Positions 7,110 through 14,581 of a stretch of 37,461 bases of DNA are shown here, one piece after another. Every line of letters starts with the position of its first letter. The first letter of the stretch is position 1. The DNA comes from an uncultured Oscillibacter sp. (GTDB taxonomy: Bacteria > Bacillota > Clostridia > Oscillospirales > Oscillospiraceae): contig CAJUJW010000023.1 of the NCBI GenBank assembly GCA_910586735.1, positions 1-37,461 on the forward strand. The letters run 5' to 3'. Below the pieces are notes generated by a model that did not search any database, had not been told where the DNA came from, and saw only the letters and a program-made list of their open reading frames with translations. Position numbers and translations under genes: made by a program.

Positions 7110-8744
7110 TCAGCCCATGAACATCTGCACCCAATAGTGGCCGTAGCCGGAGGGGGCTTTTACATAGCCGATGCCGATGGAGCTGAAATCCCCGTTGAGG
7201 ATATTCTTCCGGTGTCCGTCGGAGTTCATCCAGGAGTTCATAACCGAGGCCGGGGAGCTCTGCCCGGCGGCGATGTTCTCGCCCACGGTCCTGTAGGAGA
7301 TGCCCGCCTGGTCAATGGCGGTGAAGCAGGTCGTGCCGTCGGGCCGGGTGTGGGAGAAGGAACGGACGATCTCCTCCGCCCGCAGCTGGGCCACGTCGCA
7401 CAGGGAGTCGTTCAGGGACAGGGGGGACTGGCCCGCCTTGGCCCGCTCGGCGTTGACCAGGTCCAGCACGCCCTGGCGGGCCGCCTGGAGGTCGTCGCCG
7501 CTGGGGGCGGGGGTCTCAGTGGGAGTCTGGCTCGGGGTCTCGGCGGGAGTCTCCGAGGGGGTCTTGCTGGGAGTCTTGCCGTCGGACTGGGTGATGTACA
7601 TGACGGACCAGAAGTCCTGATAGCCGCCGTAGCCCTTCTCAGTGTGGACATAGCCCACGCCCAAATGGGTGTACTCCTCGTTCAGCAGGGCGGCCTTGGC
7701 CCCCGGCGTGGACAGCAGAATCTCCAGGGCGGTGTCGGCGTCGGTATAGCCGGAGCCCACCACCATGCTCTCGTCCACGTACTCCGGCCTCACGCCGAAC
7801 TGCTCCAGCACGGAGGACCAGTCGCTTCCGTCGGCCCTGGTCTCAACATAGCCGCCGGAGAGGTCCTTGCCCCTGGCCCGGGCCGCCTGGGTCAGCCCGT
7901 CCATGGACCCCAGGGCCTTCAGCCCCGCCTTGGCCCGCCGGTCGTTGATGAGCCGGACCAGCTCGGCGGCGGCCTCCTCCGGCGTCTGGGCGGCGGGGGT
8001 TTTCTCGGGAGTCTTCTCCGGAGTCTTCTCCGGAGTCTTTTCGGGGGTCTTTTCCGGGGTCTTCTCAGGCGTCTTCTCCGGGGCCTTGGGGGTCTCTCCA
8101 GAGCCCTGGCCCATGAACTGGGCCATGCGGTAGATGACCACGCAGCCCTGGCCCCGGTTCATGACGTTCGTGCCGGTGAAGGTCCCGTCGGAGTACCCTC
8201 CGATGATGCCCAGGGCGAAGACGTTGGCCACCGCGTCCTGGTACTCGTCGTGGATCGTGGACCAGTCGGCGATTTTCCCGGCGGCGGCGGTTTTCTCCGC
8301 CTCGCCGGCGGTGGAGCCCTTTTGCGCCATAATGTTGGTCATCAGCTGGGCCATGTCATAGCGGTCGATGGGCTGGTCCATGGCCCCGGCGTCCTGGTAC
8401 TTGGAGGCGAAGAGGGTGTTCTTGAGCACCCCGGCCTGGGCCAGGGCCTCGGCGTTGGGCACGAACCAGCCCAGGGCCTTGTTGGCCTCGGTGCTGTTCT
8501 TCTGGACGGCCTCCGGGTAGAAGGCCCGGGACAGCATGACGCAGAACTGGGCCCGGGTGACGGAGTTGCCGGGCCGGAAGGTTCCGTCGCTGTAGCCGGA
8601 GGTGATGCCTTTGGCAGCGCAGTCCTGGATGGCGTCGTGGAAGACGTGGCTTCCCGGCACGTCGGAGAACTCCGCAGCCAGGGCGGGCACGCTGAGCCCC
8701 GCGCACAGCGCCAGGGCCAGAAGCAGGGACAGGAATTTCTTCAT
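7110..8744 (-). CDS. Secreted S-layer-homology protein with two CAP (SCP/PR1-like) domains
   Basis: A 544-residue surface protein. Residues 1-23 are a signal peptide with an ALA|A cleavage site. Three S-layer-homology repeats follow (about 26-80, 85-150 and 155-215), of which the first and third are clear (FRPGNSVTRAQF, GYSDGTF) and the second is weak. SLH repeats anchor proteins to pyruvylated wall polymers. A linker of seven PEKT units (222-249) leads to a first CAP domain (about 255-385), then a Thr/Pro linker and a second CAP domain (about 420-544). The second domain has the usual FSHTRPDG, GENIA and DGHRKNIL motifs; in the first the matching places read VETRADG, DESMVVG and PGAKAALL, so its conserved His/Glu site looks lost. 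The start at 8744 has a good GGAGAG site and a promoter. The function of bacterial CAP domains is not settled. Confidence 0.88.
   Translation of the reverse strand: MKKFLSLLLALALCAGLSVPALAAEFSDVPGSHVFHDAIQDCAAKGITSGYSDGTFRPGNSVTRAQFCVMLSRAFYPEAVQKNSTEANKALGWFVPNAEALAQAGVLKNTLFASKYQDAGAMDQPIDRYDMAQLMTNIMAQKGSTAGEAEKTAAAGKIADWSTIHDEYQDAVANVFALGIIGGYSDGTFTGTNVMNRGQGCVVIYRMAQFMGQGSGETPKAPEKTPEKTPEKTPEKTPEKTPEKTPEKTPAAQTPEEAAAELVRLINDRRAKAGLKALGSMDGLTQAARARGKDLSGGYVETRADGSDWSSVLEQFGVRPEYVDESMVVGSGYTDADTALEILLSTPGAKAALLNEEYTHLGVGYVHTEKGYGGYQDFWSVMYITQSDGKTPSKTPSETPAETPSQTPTETPAPSGDDLQAARQGVLDLVNAERAKAGQSPLSLNDSLCDVAQLRAEEIVRSFSHTRPDGTTCFTAIDQAGISYRTVGENIAAGQSSPASVMNSWMNSDGHRKNILNGDFSSIGIGYVKAPSGYGHYWVQMFMG
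7998..8081 (-). repeat. Seven in-frame 12-base repeats coding (PEKT)7
   Basis: Seven 12-base units, differing only at wobble positions, code for PEKT in tandem in the linker between the SLH region and the first CAP domain. The count is probably variable between strains, because in-frame slippage would not break the gene. Confidence 0.9.
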
Positions 8745-8772
8745 AGGGTGATCTCTCCTTTCCGTTTTCCTC

Positions 8773-8801
8773 ATGATAGCACCCTCTCCGCCGTTTCGCA
8801 A
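8773..8801 (-). promoter_or_regulatory. Promoter of the SLH-CAP gene
   Basis: On the minus strand there is a TTGCGA -35 (8796-8801), a 17-base spacer and a TATCAT -10 (8773-8778), about 30 bases upstream of the start codon. The rest of the 8745-8959 gap shows nothing else. Confidence 0.55.
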
Positions 8802-8959
8802 GGGGAGAAGCGCCTTTCTCGGGCGTTGTCTGCTGGAAAGTTCAGCTGTCTGATGCCGGATTCTGGGAAATTCTTTGTGGCTTTTCACCAGAGCAAAGCG
8901 GAAAAGGCCGGCTCCTTTCGTGAAATCATCCGGAAAACGGGAGGCAGGTTATTTTTTTA

Positions 8960-8988
8960 TTGCACTTTTCCGACCGGACATGTATAAT
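8960..8988 (+). promoter_or_regulatory. Promoter of the ilv operon leader
   Basis: There is a TTGCAC -35 (8960-8965), a 17-base spacer and a perfect TATAAT -10 (8983-8988). Transcription would start near 8995, about 75 bases before the leader-peptide ATG and about 340 bases before ilvB. Confidence 0.8.
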
Positions 8989-9068
8989 AGCGAACCAAGA
9001 CAGGCGGAGAAACTCCCCCCAGGGGAGGGACGCCAAAAGGCCGCCGGAAGGCGGCGGAGGGAAGCCCT

Positions 9069-9218
9069 ATGTGGATGACCAATGTTCTCAACAGCATCCT
9101 GGGCCTGTACATTATTCTGGTTCTGGTACTGGTATTTCCGGTCCTGAAAAAGAATAGTGCGTTTGGTCATGCGCGAAACAAGGGCGCGATCAAAGGTTTC
9201 CTCCCCAGCGCCTCGTGA
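9069..9218 (+). CDS. Candidate ilv operon leader peptide, rich in Ile/Leu/Val
   Basis: A 49-codon frame with GGAGG (9056-9060) eight bases before its ATG. Residues 6-26 contain a dense run of branched-chain amino acids, including YIILVLVLVFPVL, where ten of thirteen residues are Ile, Leu or Val. The tail is mixed and ends in a TGA at 9216-9218. It lies between the promoter and the first acetolactate synthase gene, with a terminator-like hairpin after it. This is the arrangement of the E. coli ilvL and ivbL leaders, in which ribosome stalling at scarce Ile/Leu/Val codons prevents transcription termination. The alternative is a small single-span membrane protein, since the run is also a plausible transmembrane segment; the position argues for attenuation. 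I do not recognise a homologue. Confidence 0.7.
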   Translation: MWMTNVLNSILGLYIILVLVLVFPVLKKNSAFGHARNKGAIKGFLPSAS

Positions 9219-9251
9219 AACCGGCGACCGCCGAAACCGAAACTCTTGCAA

Positions 9252-9283
9252 GTCCGTGACCCGGCCGGGGACACGGGCTTTTT
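9252..9283 (+). terminator. Attenuator-like terminator upstream of ilvB
   Basis: A seven-base-pair stem (9252-9258 with 9272-9278) continues past one A-A mismatch with three GC pairs (9260-9262 with 9268-9270) and is followed by TTTTT, then C/T-rich sequence. It sits 33 bases after the leader stop codon and 50 bases before the ilvB ATG. Upstream, GGTTTC (9195-9200) can pair with either of two GAAACC copies (9217-9222, overlapping the leader stop, or 9233-9238), which gives room for alternative folds. No T-box specifier or the conserved T-box antiterminator bulge was seen. Confidence 0.65.
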
Positions 9284-9332
9284 CTCTTTCCTCTCCGCCG
9301 GAGAGACCCCGCTTTTGAAAGGAGCTTCTAGC

Positions 9333-10964
9333 ATGGAATTGACAGGCGCGCAGATTTTAATGGAAGGTCTGGCCCGGGAGGGCGTGGAGCGTGTCTTCGG
9401 CTACGCCGGGGCCACTATCTGCCCCATTGCCGACGCCCTGCGGGAGGACCCCAACCTGGACTACACCCTGGTCCGCACCGAGCAGAACGCCGGGCACATG
9501 GCCTCCGGCTACGCCCGGGTGACGGGGAAGACCGGGGTGTGCATCGTCACCTCCGGCCCGGGGGCCACGAACCTCATCACCGGCGTGGCCACCGCCTATA
9601 TGGACTCCATCCCCCTGGTGGCCATTACGGGGCAGGTGCCCTCCAACCTCATCGGGCGGGACATCTTCCAGGAGGTGGACATCACCGGCGCGGTGACGCC
9701 CTTTACCAAGCACTGCTACCTGGTGAAGGACGCCCGCCAGCTGCCCGTGGTCTTGAAGGAGGCGTTTCACATCGCCTCCACCGGGCGGCCCGGCCCGGTG
9801 CTCATCGACATCCCCGTGGACGTGCAGGAGCAGCTGGTGGCGGACGTGGAGTTTCCCGAAGAGGTCCGCATCCGGGGCTACAACCCCAGCGTCCGGGGCA
9901 ACGACAAGCAGATCGCCAACGTGGCCATGGCCATCGGCCTGGCCCAGAGGCCGGTGATCTGCGCCGGGGGCGGCGTCTTCCTGGCCCACGCGGAGGAGGA
10001 GCTCCGCCAATTTGCCGAGGAGACGGGCATCCCGGTGGTGACCACCATGATGGGGCTCAGCCTCCTGCCCACGGAGCACCCGCTGAACATGGGCATGATC
10101 GGGGCCCACGGGAACACCACGGCCAACAAGGCCCTGGTAAAATCGGACCTGCTCATCATGATCGGCACCCGTGTGGCGGACCGGGCCATCGTCTCCCCGG
10201 ACGAGATTCAAAAGCGCATGGCCAACATCCACATCGATGTGGACCCCGCCGAAATCGGGAAGAACATGCAGTCCACCCTCCCCCTGGTGGGCAACGCCAA
10301 GGTCATCCTCCAGCAGCTGATGGAGCGGGAAGCCTGCGCGGACTGCGGCGAGTGGCGGGAGATGCTCCAGGACCTCCGCCGGACCAACCTGGGCCGGGGC
10401 TATCCCGCCAAGGAGGGGTATGTGTTTCCGGGCCGCCTCCTGCGGCTCTTGGGAGAGCGGCTGGAGCGGGACGCCGCCATCTGCGTGGACGTGGGGCAGA
10501 ACCAGATCTGGGCCTGCAAGCACCTGCGGCTGGGCGGGGCCCGGTTCCTCACCAGCGGCGGTCTTGGCACCATGGGCTACGCCATCCCCTGCGCCATCGG
10601 CGTGAAAACCGCCCAGCCGGAGAGGCAGGTGGTGGCCGTCTGCGGCGACGGGTCCTTCCAGATGTCCATGAACGAGCTGGCCGCCGTGAAGGCCGGGGGC
10701 TTTGACCTCAAGATCGTCCTGCTCCGCAACGGCGTCCTGGGCCTGGTGAACCAGATTCAGCGCAAGGAGCCCTACCACGGGCCCTTCGGCGTGCGGCTGG
10801 ACGGGGACCCGGACTTTGCCGTCATCGCCGCCGCCTATGGGATCCCCAGCATTCCCCTGCGCAGCGAATACCTGGCAGAGGAAACCCTGGACCGCTTTTT
10901 GCGGACGGAGGGGCCCTGCCTCCTCATCGCGGAGGTCAGCCCCGAGTGGAAGACCACGGATTAA
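9333..10964 (+). CDS. ilvB: Acetolactate synthase, catalytic subunit (first copy)
   Basis: A 543-residue thiamine-diphosphate enzyme making acetolactate and acetohydroxybutyrate, the first shared step of valine, leucine and isoleucine synthesis. The catalytic glutamate is E50 in RTEQNAGH, and the diphosphate-binding GDGS is near residue 438. The linked small subunit supports an anabolic, feedback-controlled enzyme, not the catabolic AlsS type. The start is the ATG at 9333, with AAAGGAG eight bases upstream; the longer in-frame extension to 9246 would run through the terminator hairpin and is not credible. Compared with the second copy, this one reads GYAGATICPIADAL where the usual form is GYPGGTILNVYDEL, so it is the more divergent paralogue and may differ in substrate preference or regulation (inference). 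Confidence 0.95.
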   Translation: MELTGAQILMEGLAREGVERVFGYAGATICPIADALREDPNLDYTLVRTEQNAGHMASGYARVTGKTGVCIVTSGPGATNLITGVATAYMDSIPLVAITGQVPSNLIGRDIFQEVDITGAVTPFTKHCYLVKDARQLPVVLKEAFHIASTGRPGPVLIDIPVDVQEQLVADVEFPEEVRIRGYNPSVRGNDKQIANVAMAIGLAQRPVICAGGGVFLAHAEEELRQFAEETGIPVVTTMMGLSLLPTEHPLNMGMIGAHGNTTANKALVKSDLLIMIGTRVADRAIVSPDEIQKRMANIHIDVDPAEIGKNMQSTLPLVGNAKVILQQLMEREACADCGEWREMLQDLRRTNLGRGYPAKEGYVFPGRLLRLLGERLERDAAICVDVGQNQIWACKHLRLGGARFLTSGGLGTMGYAIPCAIGVKTAQPERQVVAVCGDGSFQMSMNELAAVKAGGFDLKIVLLRNGVLGLVNQIQRKEPYHGPFGVRLDGDPDFAVIAAAYGIPSIPLRSEYLAEETLDRFLRTEGPCLLIAEVSPEWKTTD

Positions 10965-10982
10965 CGAAGGGAGGAGCGAACG

Positions 10983-11468
10983 ATGAAACAGACCATATCC
11001 ATCCTGGTGGAGAACCGGGCGGGCGTGCTGAACCGGGTGGCCAGCCTGTTCTCCCGCCGGGCCTTCAACATCGACTCCCTGGCCGTGGGCGTGACGGACG
11101 ACCCCTCCCTCTCCCGGATGACCATCATTGTGGACAACGGGAACAACGTGGTGGAGCAGGTGGAAAAACAGCTGAACAAGCTGATCGAGGTCATCAAGGT
11201 CCGCACCCTGGACGAGGGAAGCAAGATCGGCCGGGAGCTGATGCTGATCAAGGTCAGCGCCAACAAAAACAACCGGGAACACATCATGACCATCTGCAAT
11301 ATCTGCGGGGCCAAGGCGGCGGACATCTCGCCCACCTCCATAACCCTGGAGATCTCCGACACCCCGGACCGGGTGAACGTGTTCGAGGACATGATGCGGC
11401 CCTTCAACATCCTGGAGGTCGCCCGGACGGGCGTCATCGCCCTGCAAAAGGGCGGCGGGAAAATTTGA
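10983..11468 (+). CDS. ilvN: Acetolactate synthase, regulatory subunit (first copy)
   Basis: A 161-residue small subunit. An N-terminal ACT domain (about residues 3-75, opening ISILVENRAGVLNRVASLFSRR) binds the feedback inhibitor valine, and a C-terminal domain activates the large subunit. It lies 18 bases after ilvB with a GGGAGG ribosome site, so it forms a pair with that copy. The length is typical of the family. It differs clearly from the second small subunit downstream, which suggests that each large subunit has its own partner. Confidence 0.95.
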   Translation: MKQTISILVENRAGVLNRVASLFSRRAFNIDSLAVGVTDDPSLSRMTIIVDNGNNVVEQVEKQLNKLIEVIKVRTLDEGSKIGRELMLIKVSANKNNREHIMTICNICGAKAADISPTSITLEISDTPDRVNVFEDMMRPFNILEVARTGVIALQKGGGKI

Positions 11469-11491
11469 CGGAACAATGGAGCAACGAACCT

Positions 11492-11836
11492 ATGGATAAA
11501 GCGCAGAAAAAAGCCCTGGCGGAGGCGTGGAAAAACCGCCGCCCGGAGATGGGAGTCATCTCCCTCCGGTGCAAGGAGACCGGGGAGACCTTCCTGGGCC
11601 CCGCCGGGGACACCCAGGCCGGCTTCAACAGCATCCGGGCCAAGCTCAACGGCGGCCTGCACCCCAACAAGCGGCTTCAGGAGCTCTGGAAGCAGTACGG
11701 CGAGGAGGGCTTCGACCTCACCGTAGCGGCGGTTCTGGAGTACGAGGACCCGCTGGAGGACCATACAGAGGAATTGGAGACCCTGCGGGACCTGTGCCTT
11801 GCGGAGGCCCCCAAGGCCGTGAAGATTTGGAAATGA
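11492..11836 (+). CDS. Small GIY-YIG nuclease-family protein
   Basis: A 114-residue protein similar to the short GIY-YIG family proteins found in Clostridia, with the phrases EMGVISLRC, TFLG, FNSIRAKL and HPNKRLQELW. The GIY and YIG signatures are degenerate (GVI and FLG), so nuclease activity is uncertain; the arginine in FNSIR could be the catalytic one. The ATG at 11492 has a GGAG ten bases upstream; a TTG overlapping the ilvN stop is an alternative. The stop overlaps an ATG for the next gene, so it is part of the operon. Its role inside a branched-chain amino acid operon is not obvious. Confidence 0.7.
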   Translation: MDKAQKKALAEAWKNRRPEMGVISLRCKETGETFLGPAGDTQAGFNSIRAKLNGGLHPNKRLQELWKQYGEEGFDLTVAAVLEYEDPLEDHTEELETLRDLCLAEAPKAVKIWK

Positions 11837-11856
11837 CCATTGAGGAGGCGGCTGCC

Positions 11857-12303
11857 GTGGATATCTGGGAAGTCCTGTATGAGAAGGCCCGGGCGCAGTA
11901 TCACCCGGAGGAGCTGACGCCCTTCATCCAGGCCCACCACGTGGCCTGCGCCCTGGAGAGCGGGAACGGGGAAATCTACACCGGCTTCTGCATTGAGAGC
12001 TGCTGCGGAGTCATGGACCTGTGCGCGGAGCGGACGGCGGCGCTGAACATGTACCTCCAAAGCGGCCAGACGCTGGTGAAGCGGCTGATCGTCTTCCGGG
12101 ACCGGCCCCCCTTCGGAAAGGGAAGCGGGATGCCCTGCGGCGCGTGCCGGGAGTTTTTCATGCAGCTGAACCCGCGAAACCGGGACATGGAAATTCTGGT
12201 GGATTACGAGAGCCGGGAGACCGTGCGCCTGGGAACCCTCCTGCCGGACTGGTGGGGGATGGTTCGCTATGAAACTGATCAAGGAAAAGAGGCGGCAGAA
12301 TGA
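11857..12303 (+). CDS. Cytidine deaminase-like zinc hydrolase
   Basis: A 148-residue member of the cytidine deaminase superfamily. The zinc site is complete: C56-A-E58 in DLCAERTAAL supplies one ligand and the proton shuttle, and P93-C94-G-A-C97 supplies the other two ligands. The three-cysteine pattern matches the tetrameric Cdd/blasticidin-S deaminase group. The substrate is unknown: the rest of the protein differs from standard Cdd, so it may act on cytidine, on a related heterocycle, or serve as a detoxifier. The GTG at 11857 has GAGGAGG eight bases upstream and is preferred. The ATG at 11833, which overlaps the previous stop, would add eight residues and cannot be excluded. The stop overlaps the next ilvB start (ATGA). 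Confidence 0.78.
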   Translation: MDIWEVLYEKARAQYHPEELTPFIQAHHVACALESGNGEIYTGFCIESCCGVMDLCAERTAALNMYLQSGQTLVKRLIVFRDRPPFGKGSGMPCGACREFFMQLNPRNRDMEILVDYESRETVRLGTLLPDWWGMVRYETDQGKEAAE

Positions 12304-14018
12304 AAATCAGAGCCACAGCGGCCATCATGGAGTGTCTCTTGGAGCAGGAGGTGGACACCGTCTTCGGCTACCCCGGCGGCACCATCCTGAACGTCTATGA
12401 TGAGCTCTACCGTTACAAGGACAAGATTCACCACGTGCTGACGGCCCACGAGCAGGGGGCGGCCCACGCGGCGGACGGCTACGCCCGGTCCACGGGAAAA
12501 GTGGGGGTGTGCTTCGCCACCTCCGGCCCCGGCGCCACCAACCTGACCACGGGCATCGCCACCGCGCACCTGGACTCCTCCCCGGTGGTCTTCCTCACCT
12601 GCAACGTCACCGAGGCCACCCTGGGCAAGGACGCCTTCCAGGAGGTGGACATCACGGGCATCGCCATGCCCATCACAAAGGCCACCTTCCTGGTGCGGGA
12701 CGCGGCCACCATCCCCGCCGTCATGCGGCAGGCTTTCGCCGTGGCGGCCAACGGGCGGCCGGGCCCCGTGCTCATCGACTTTTTGAAGGACGTGACCATG
12801 CCCAAGGTGGAGATTGAGTACGAGTTCGTCCCCTGGCGGGAGAACCGGGGCTGCGCCGGCATGCGGGAGCTGAACCGGGACCACGAGCTGAAAAAGCCCA
12901 CCCCCAGCCAGGAGGACGCGGACATCCTCCTGGACATGATTGCCGAGGCCCAGCGGCCCTTTGTCATCTGCGGCGGCGGCGTGGTGCTGGGCCGGGCGGA
13001 CAAGGAGTTCAAGGAGTTCGCCGAGAAGCTGGACGCCCCGGTGGCCATCAGCCTCATGGGCGGCGGCGGCTTCTCCGGCAGCCACCCCCTGACCACGGGC
13101 ATGATCGGCATGCACGGGTCCAAAGCCTCCAACACCGCCTGTGACGAGTGCGACCTGCTCATCGCCGTGGGCTGCCGCTTCTCCGACCGGGTGGCCCTGA
13201 ACCCGGCCACCTTCGCCCGGCAGGCCAAAATTGTCCAGATCGACATTGACCGGGCGGAGATTGACAAAAACGTCCTGACGGACCACCACATCATCGGGTC
13301 CGCCCGGAAGGTGCTGGCCATGCTGAACGAAAAGCTGCCCCGGTACGACCACAGCGAGTGGAAGGCCCATATCCTGCCCCTCCGGGCCCCCTCCGTGGCC
13401 GAGGCCAGCGACCACCTGACCCCCCAGCAGGTGCTGGAGACCATCCGGGTCCAGATGCCTGAGGACGCCATCGTCGCCACCGACGTGGGCCAGCACCAGA
13501 TGTGGGCCATCAAATACCTGCACTTCCAGTACCCCGGCCAGATGCTGACCTCCGGCGGTTTCGGCACCATGGGCTTCGGCCTGGGGGCCGCCATCGGGGC
13601 CCAGACGGCCCACCCGGACAAGCGGGTGTTCCATATCACCGGCGACGGGTGCTTCCGCATGAACTGCCACGAGCTGGCCACGGTGGAGCACTACCATCTG
13701 CCCATCATCACCGTGGTGTTCAACAACGGCACGTTGGGCATGGTCCGCCAGTGGCAGCGCCTGATTTACGGCGGGCGCTTCTCCGAGACCACGTTGGACC
13801 GGGGGCCGGACTTCGTGAAGCTGGCGGGGGCCTACGGCATCCGGGGCTTTAAGGTGGAGACGGCGGCGGACATGGAGCGGGCCCTGAAAGAGGCCCTGTC
13901 CTCCAGAGAGCCCGCGGTCCTCGACTGCCGGCTGGACATCGACGAGATGGTCCGGCCCATGGTGGCCTCCGGGTCCGAAATCACGGATTTCCTGCTGAGC
14001 GAAGGAGGAGAGTCATGA
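12300..14018 (+). CDS. ilvB: Acetolactate synthase, catalytic subunit (second copy)
   Basis: A 572-residue thiamine-diphosphate enzyme with the classic anabolic AHAS sequence: GYPGGTILNVYDEL near the start, catalytic E51 in TAHEQGAAH, SGPGATN near residue 78, and a GDGCF diphosphate site near residue 447. It is longer and closer to the usual biosynthetic form than the first copy. Its ATG overlaps the stop of the deaminase-like gene, and its own stop overlaps the start of its small subunit, so translation of the whole operon appears coupled. Having two complete enzyme pairs in one operon is like having several E. coli isozymes under one control; different valine sensitivity is the usual reason (inference). 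Confidence 0.96.
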   Translation: MKIRATAAIMECLLEQEVDTVFGYPGGTILNVYDELYRYKDKIHHVLTAHEQGAAHAADGYARSTGKVGVCFATSGPGATNLTTGIATAHLDSSPVVFLTCNVTEATLGKDAFQEVDITGIAMPITKATFLVRDAATIPAVMRQAFAVAANGRPGPVLIDFLKDVTMPKVEIEYEFVPWRENRGCAGMRELNRDHELKKPTPSQEDADILLDMIAEAQRPFVICGGGVVLGRADKEFKEFAEKLDAPVAISLMGGGGFSGSHPLTTGMIGMHGSKASNTACDECDLLIAVGCRFSDRVALNPATFARQAKIVQIDIDRAEIDKNVLTDHHIIGSARKVLAMLNEKLPRYDHSEWKAHILPLRAPSVAEASDHLTPQQVLETIRVQMPEDAIVATDVGQHQMWAIKYLHFQYPGQMLTSGGFGTMGFGLGAAIGAQTAHPDKRVFHITGDGCFRMNCHELATVEHYHLPIITVVFNNGTLGMVRQWQRLIYGGRFSETTLDRGPDFVKLAGAYGIRGFKVETAADMERALKEALSSREPAVLDCRLDIDEMVRPMVASGSEITDFLLSEGGES

Positions 14019-14581
14019 GAAAGCAATGGGACACGGAGAAGAAGCTGTACACCCTCTGCATTCTGACGGAGGACACCCCCGGCATCCTCAGCCAGGTGGC
14101 CCGGCTCTTCTCCCGGAAGGGCTATAACATCGAGTCCATCGTCTCCGGGGCCACGGACCGGCCCCGCACCGCCCGCATCTCCATTGAGGTGCTGGCGGAC
14201 GAGCTGGTGGTGAACCAGCTGGCCACCCAGTGCCGCCGCCTCCTGGGGGTCCAGGCGGTGAAGATCTTCGACGAAGAGACCTGCATCCGCCGGGAGATTG
14301 CCCTCATCAAGGTCCGGGCCACGGACCACGGGTCCAGGGATGAAATCATCCAGCTGGCCAACATCTTCCGGGGGCACATCATCGACGTGGACAAGGAGTC
14401 TTTGACCGTGTGGGTCTTCGGCTCCCAGAGCAAGAACGCGGCGCTGATTCAGATGCTGGAGGACTTCGGCATTCTGGAGATCGCGAAAACCGGTACTATC
14501 GCCATCGAGAGAGGGCGGAGCACAATATATGACGAGAGCAAACTGAAGGAGGAATATGAATATGGCAAGAATGTACTATGA
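14015..14581 (+). CDS. ilvN: Acetolactate synthase, regulatory subunit (second copy)
   Basis: A 188-residue small subunit with an N-terminal ACT domain (about residues 10-85, LCILTEDTPGILSQVARLFSRKGYNIES) and the usual C-terminal activator domain to about residue 165. The start overlaps the ilvB stop (ATGA) and has a GGAGGAG site. The last twenty or so residues extend past the normal domain end, and the gene overlaps the ilvC start by about twenty bases, so the ilvC ribosome site lies inside this frame. It is longer than the first small subunit. Confidence 0.95.
   Translation: MRKQWDTEKKLYTLCILTEDTPGILSQVARLFSRKGYNIESIVSGATDRPRTARISIEVLADELVVNQLATQCRRLLGVQAVKIFDEETCIRREIALIKVRATDHGSRDEIIQLANIFRGHIIDVDKESLTVWVFGSQSKNAALIQMLEDFGILEIAKTGTIAIERGRSTIYDESKLKEEYEYGKNVL

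Noticed and set aside
7998..8081. CRISPR-like array of short repeats
   Set aside because: There are no spacers; the units are contiguous 12-base coding repeats.
7053..8987. Plus-strand frame of over 600 codons opposite the SLH-CAP gene
   Set aside because: Its repeats are the complement of the PEKT units, and the opposite strand has signal peptide, SLH and CAP domains with promoter and ribosome site.
9212..9280. Bases resembling part of an FMN riboswitch (GTGAAA, CCGGCG, AGTCCGTGACCCG) before ilvB
   Set aside because: The conserved opening and the long 3' part of the FMN element are absent, and the gene downstream is not a flavin gene. The leader-peptide and terminator explanation covers the same bases better.
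8989..9332. T-box riboswitch for ilvB
   Set aside because: Expected from position in a Firmicute, but I found neither the conserved T-box bulge sequence nor a specifier-loop arrangement.
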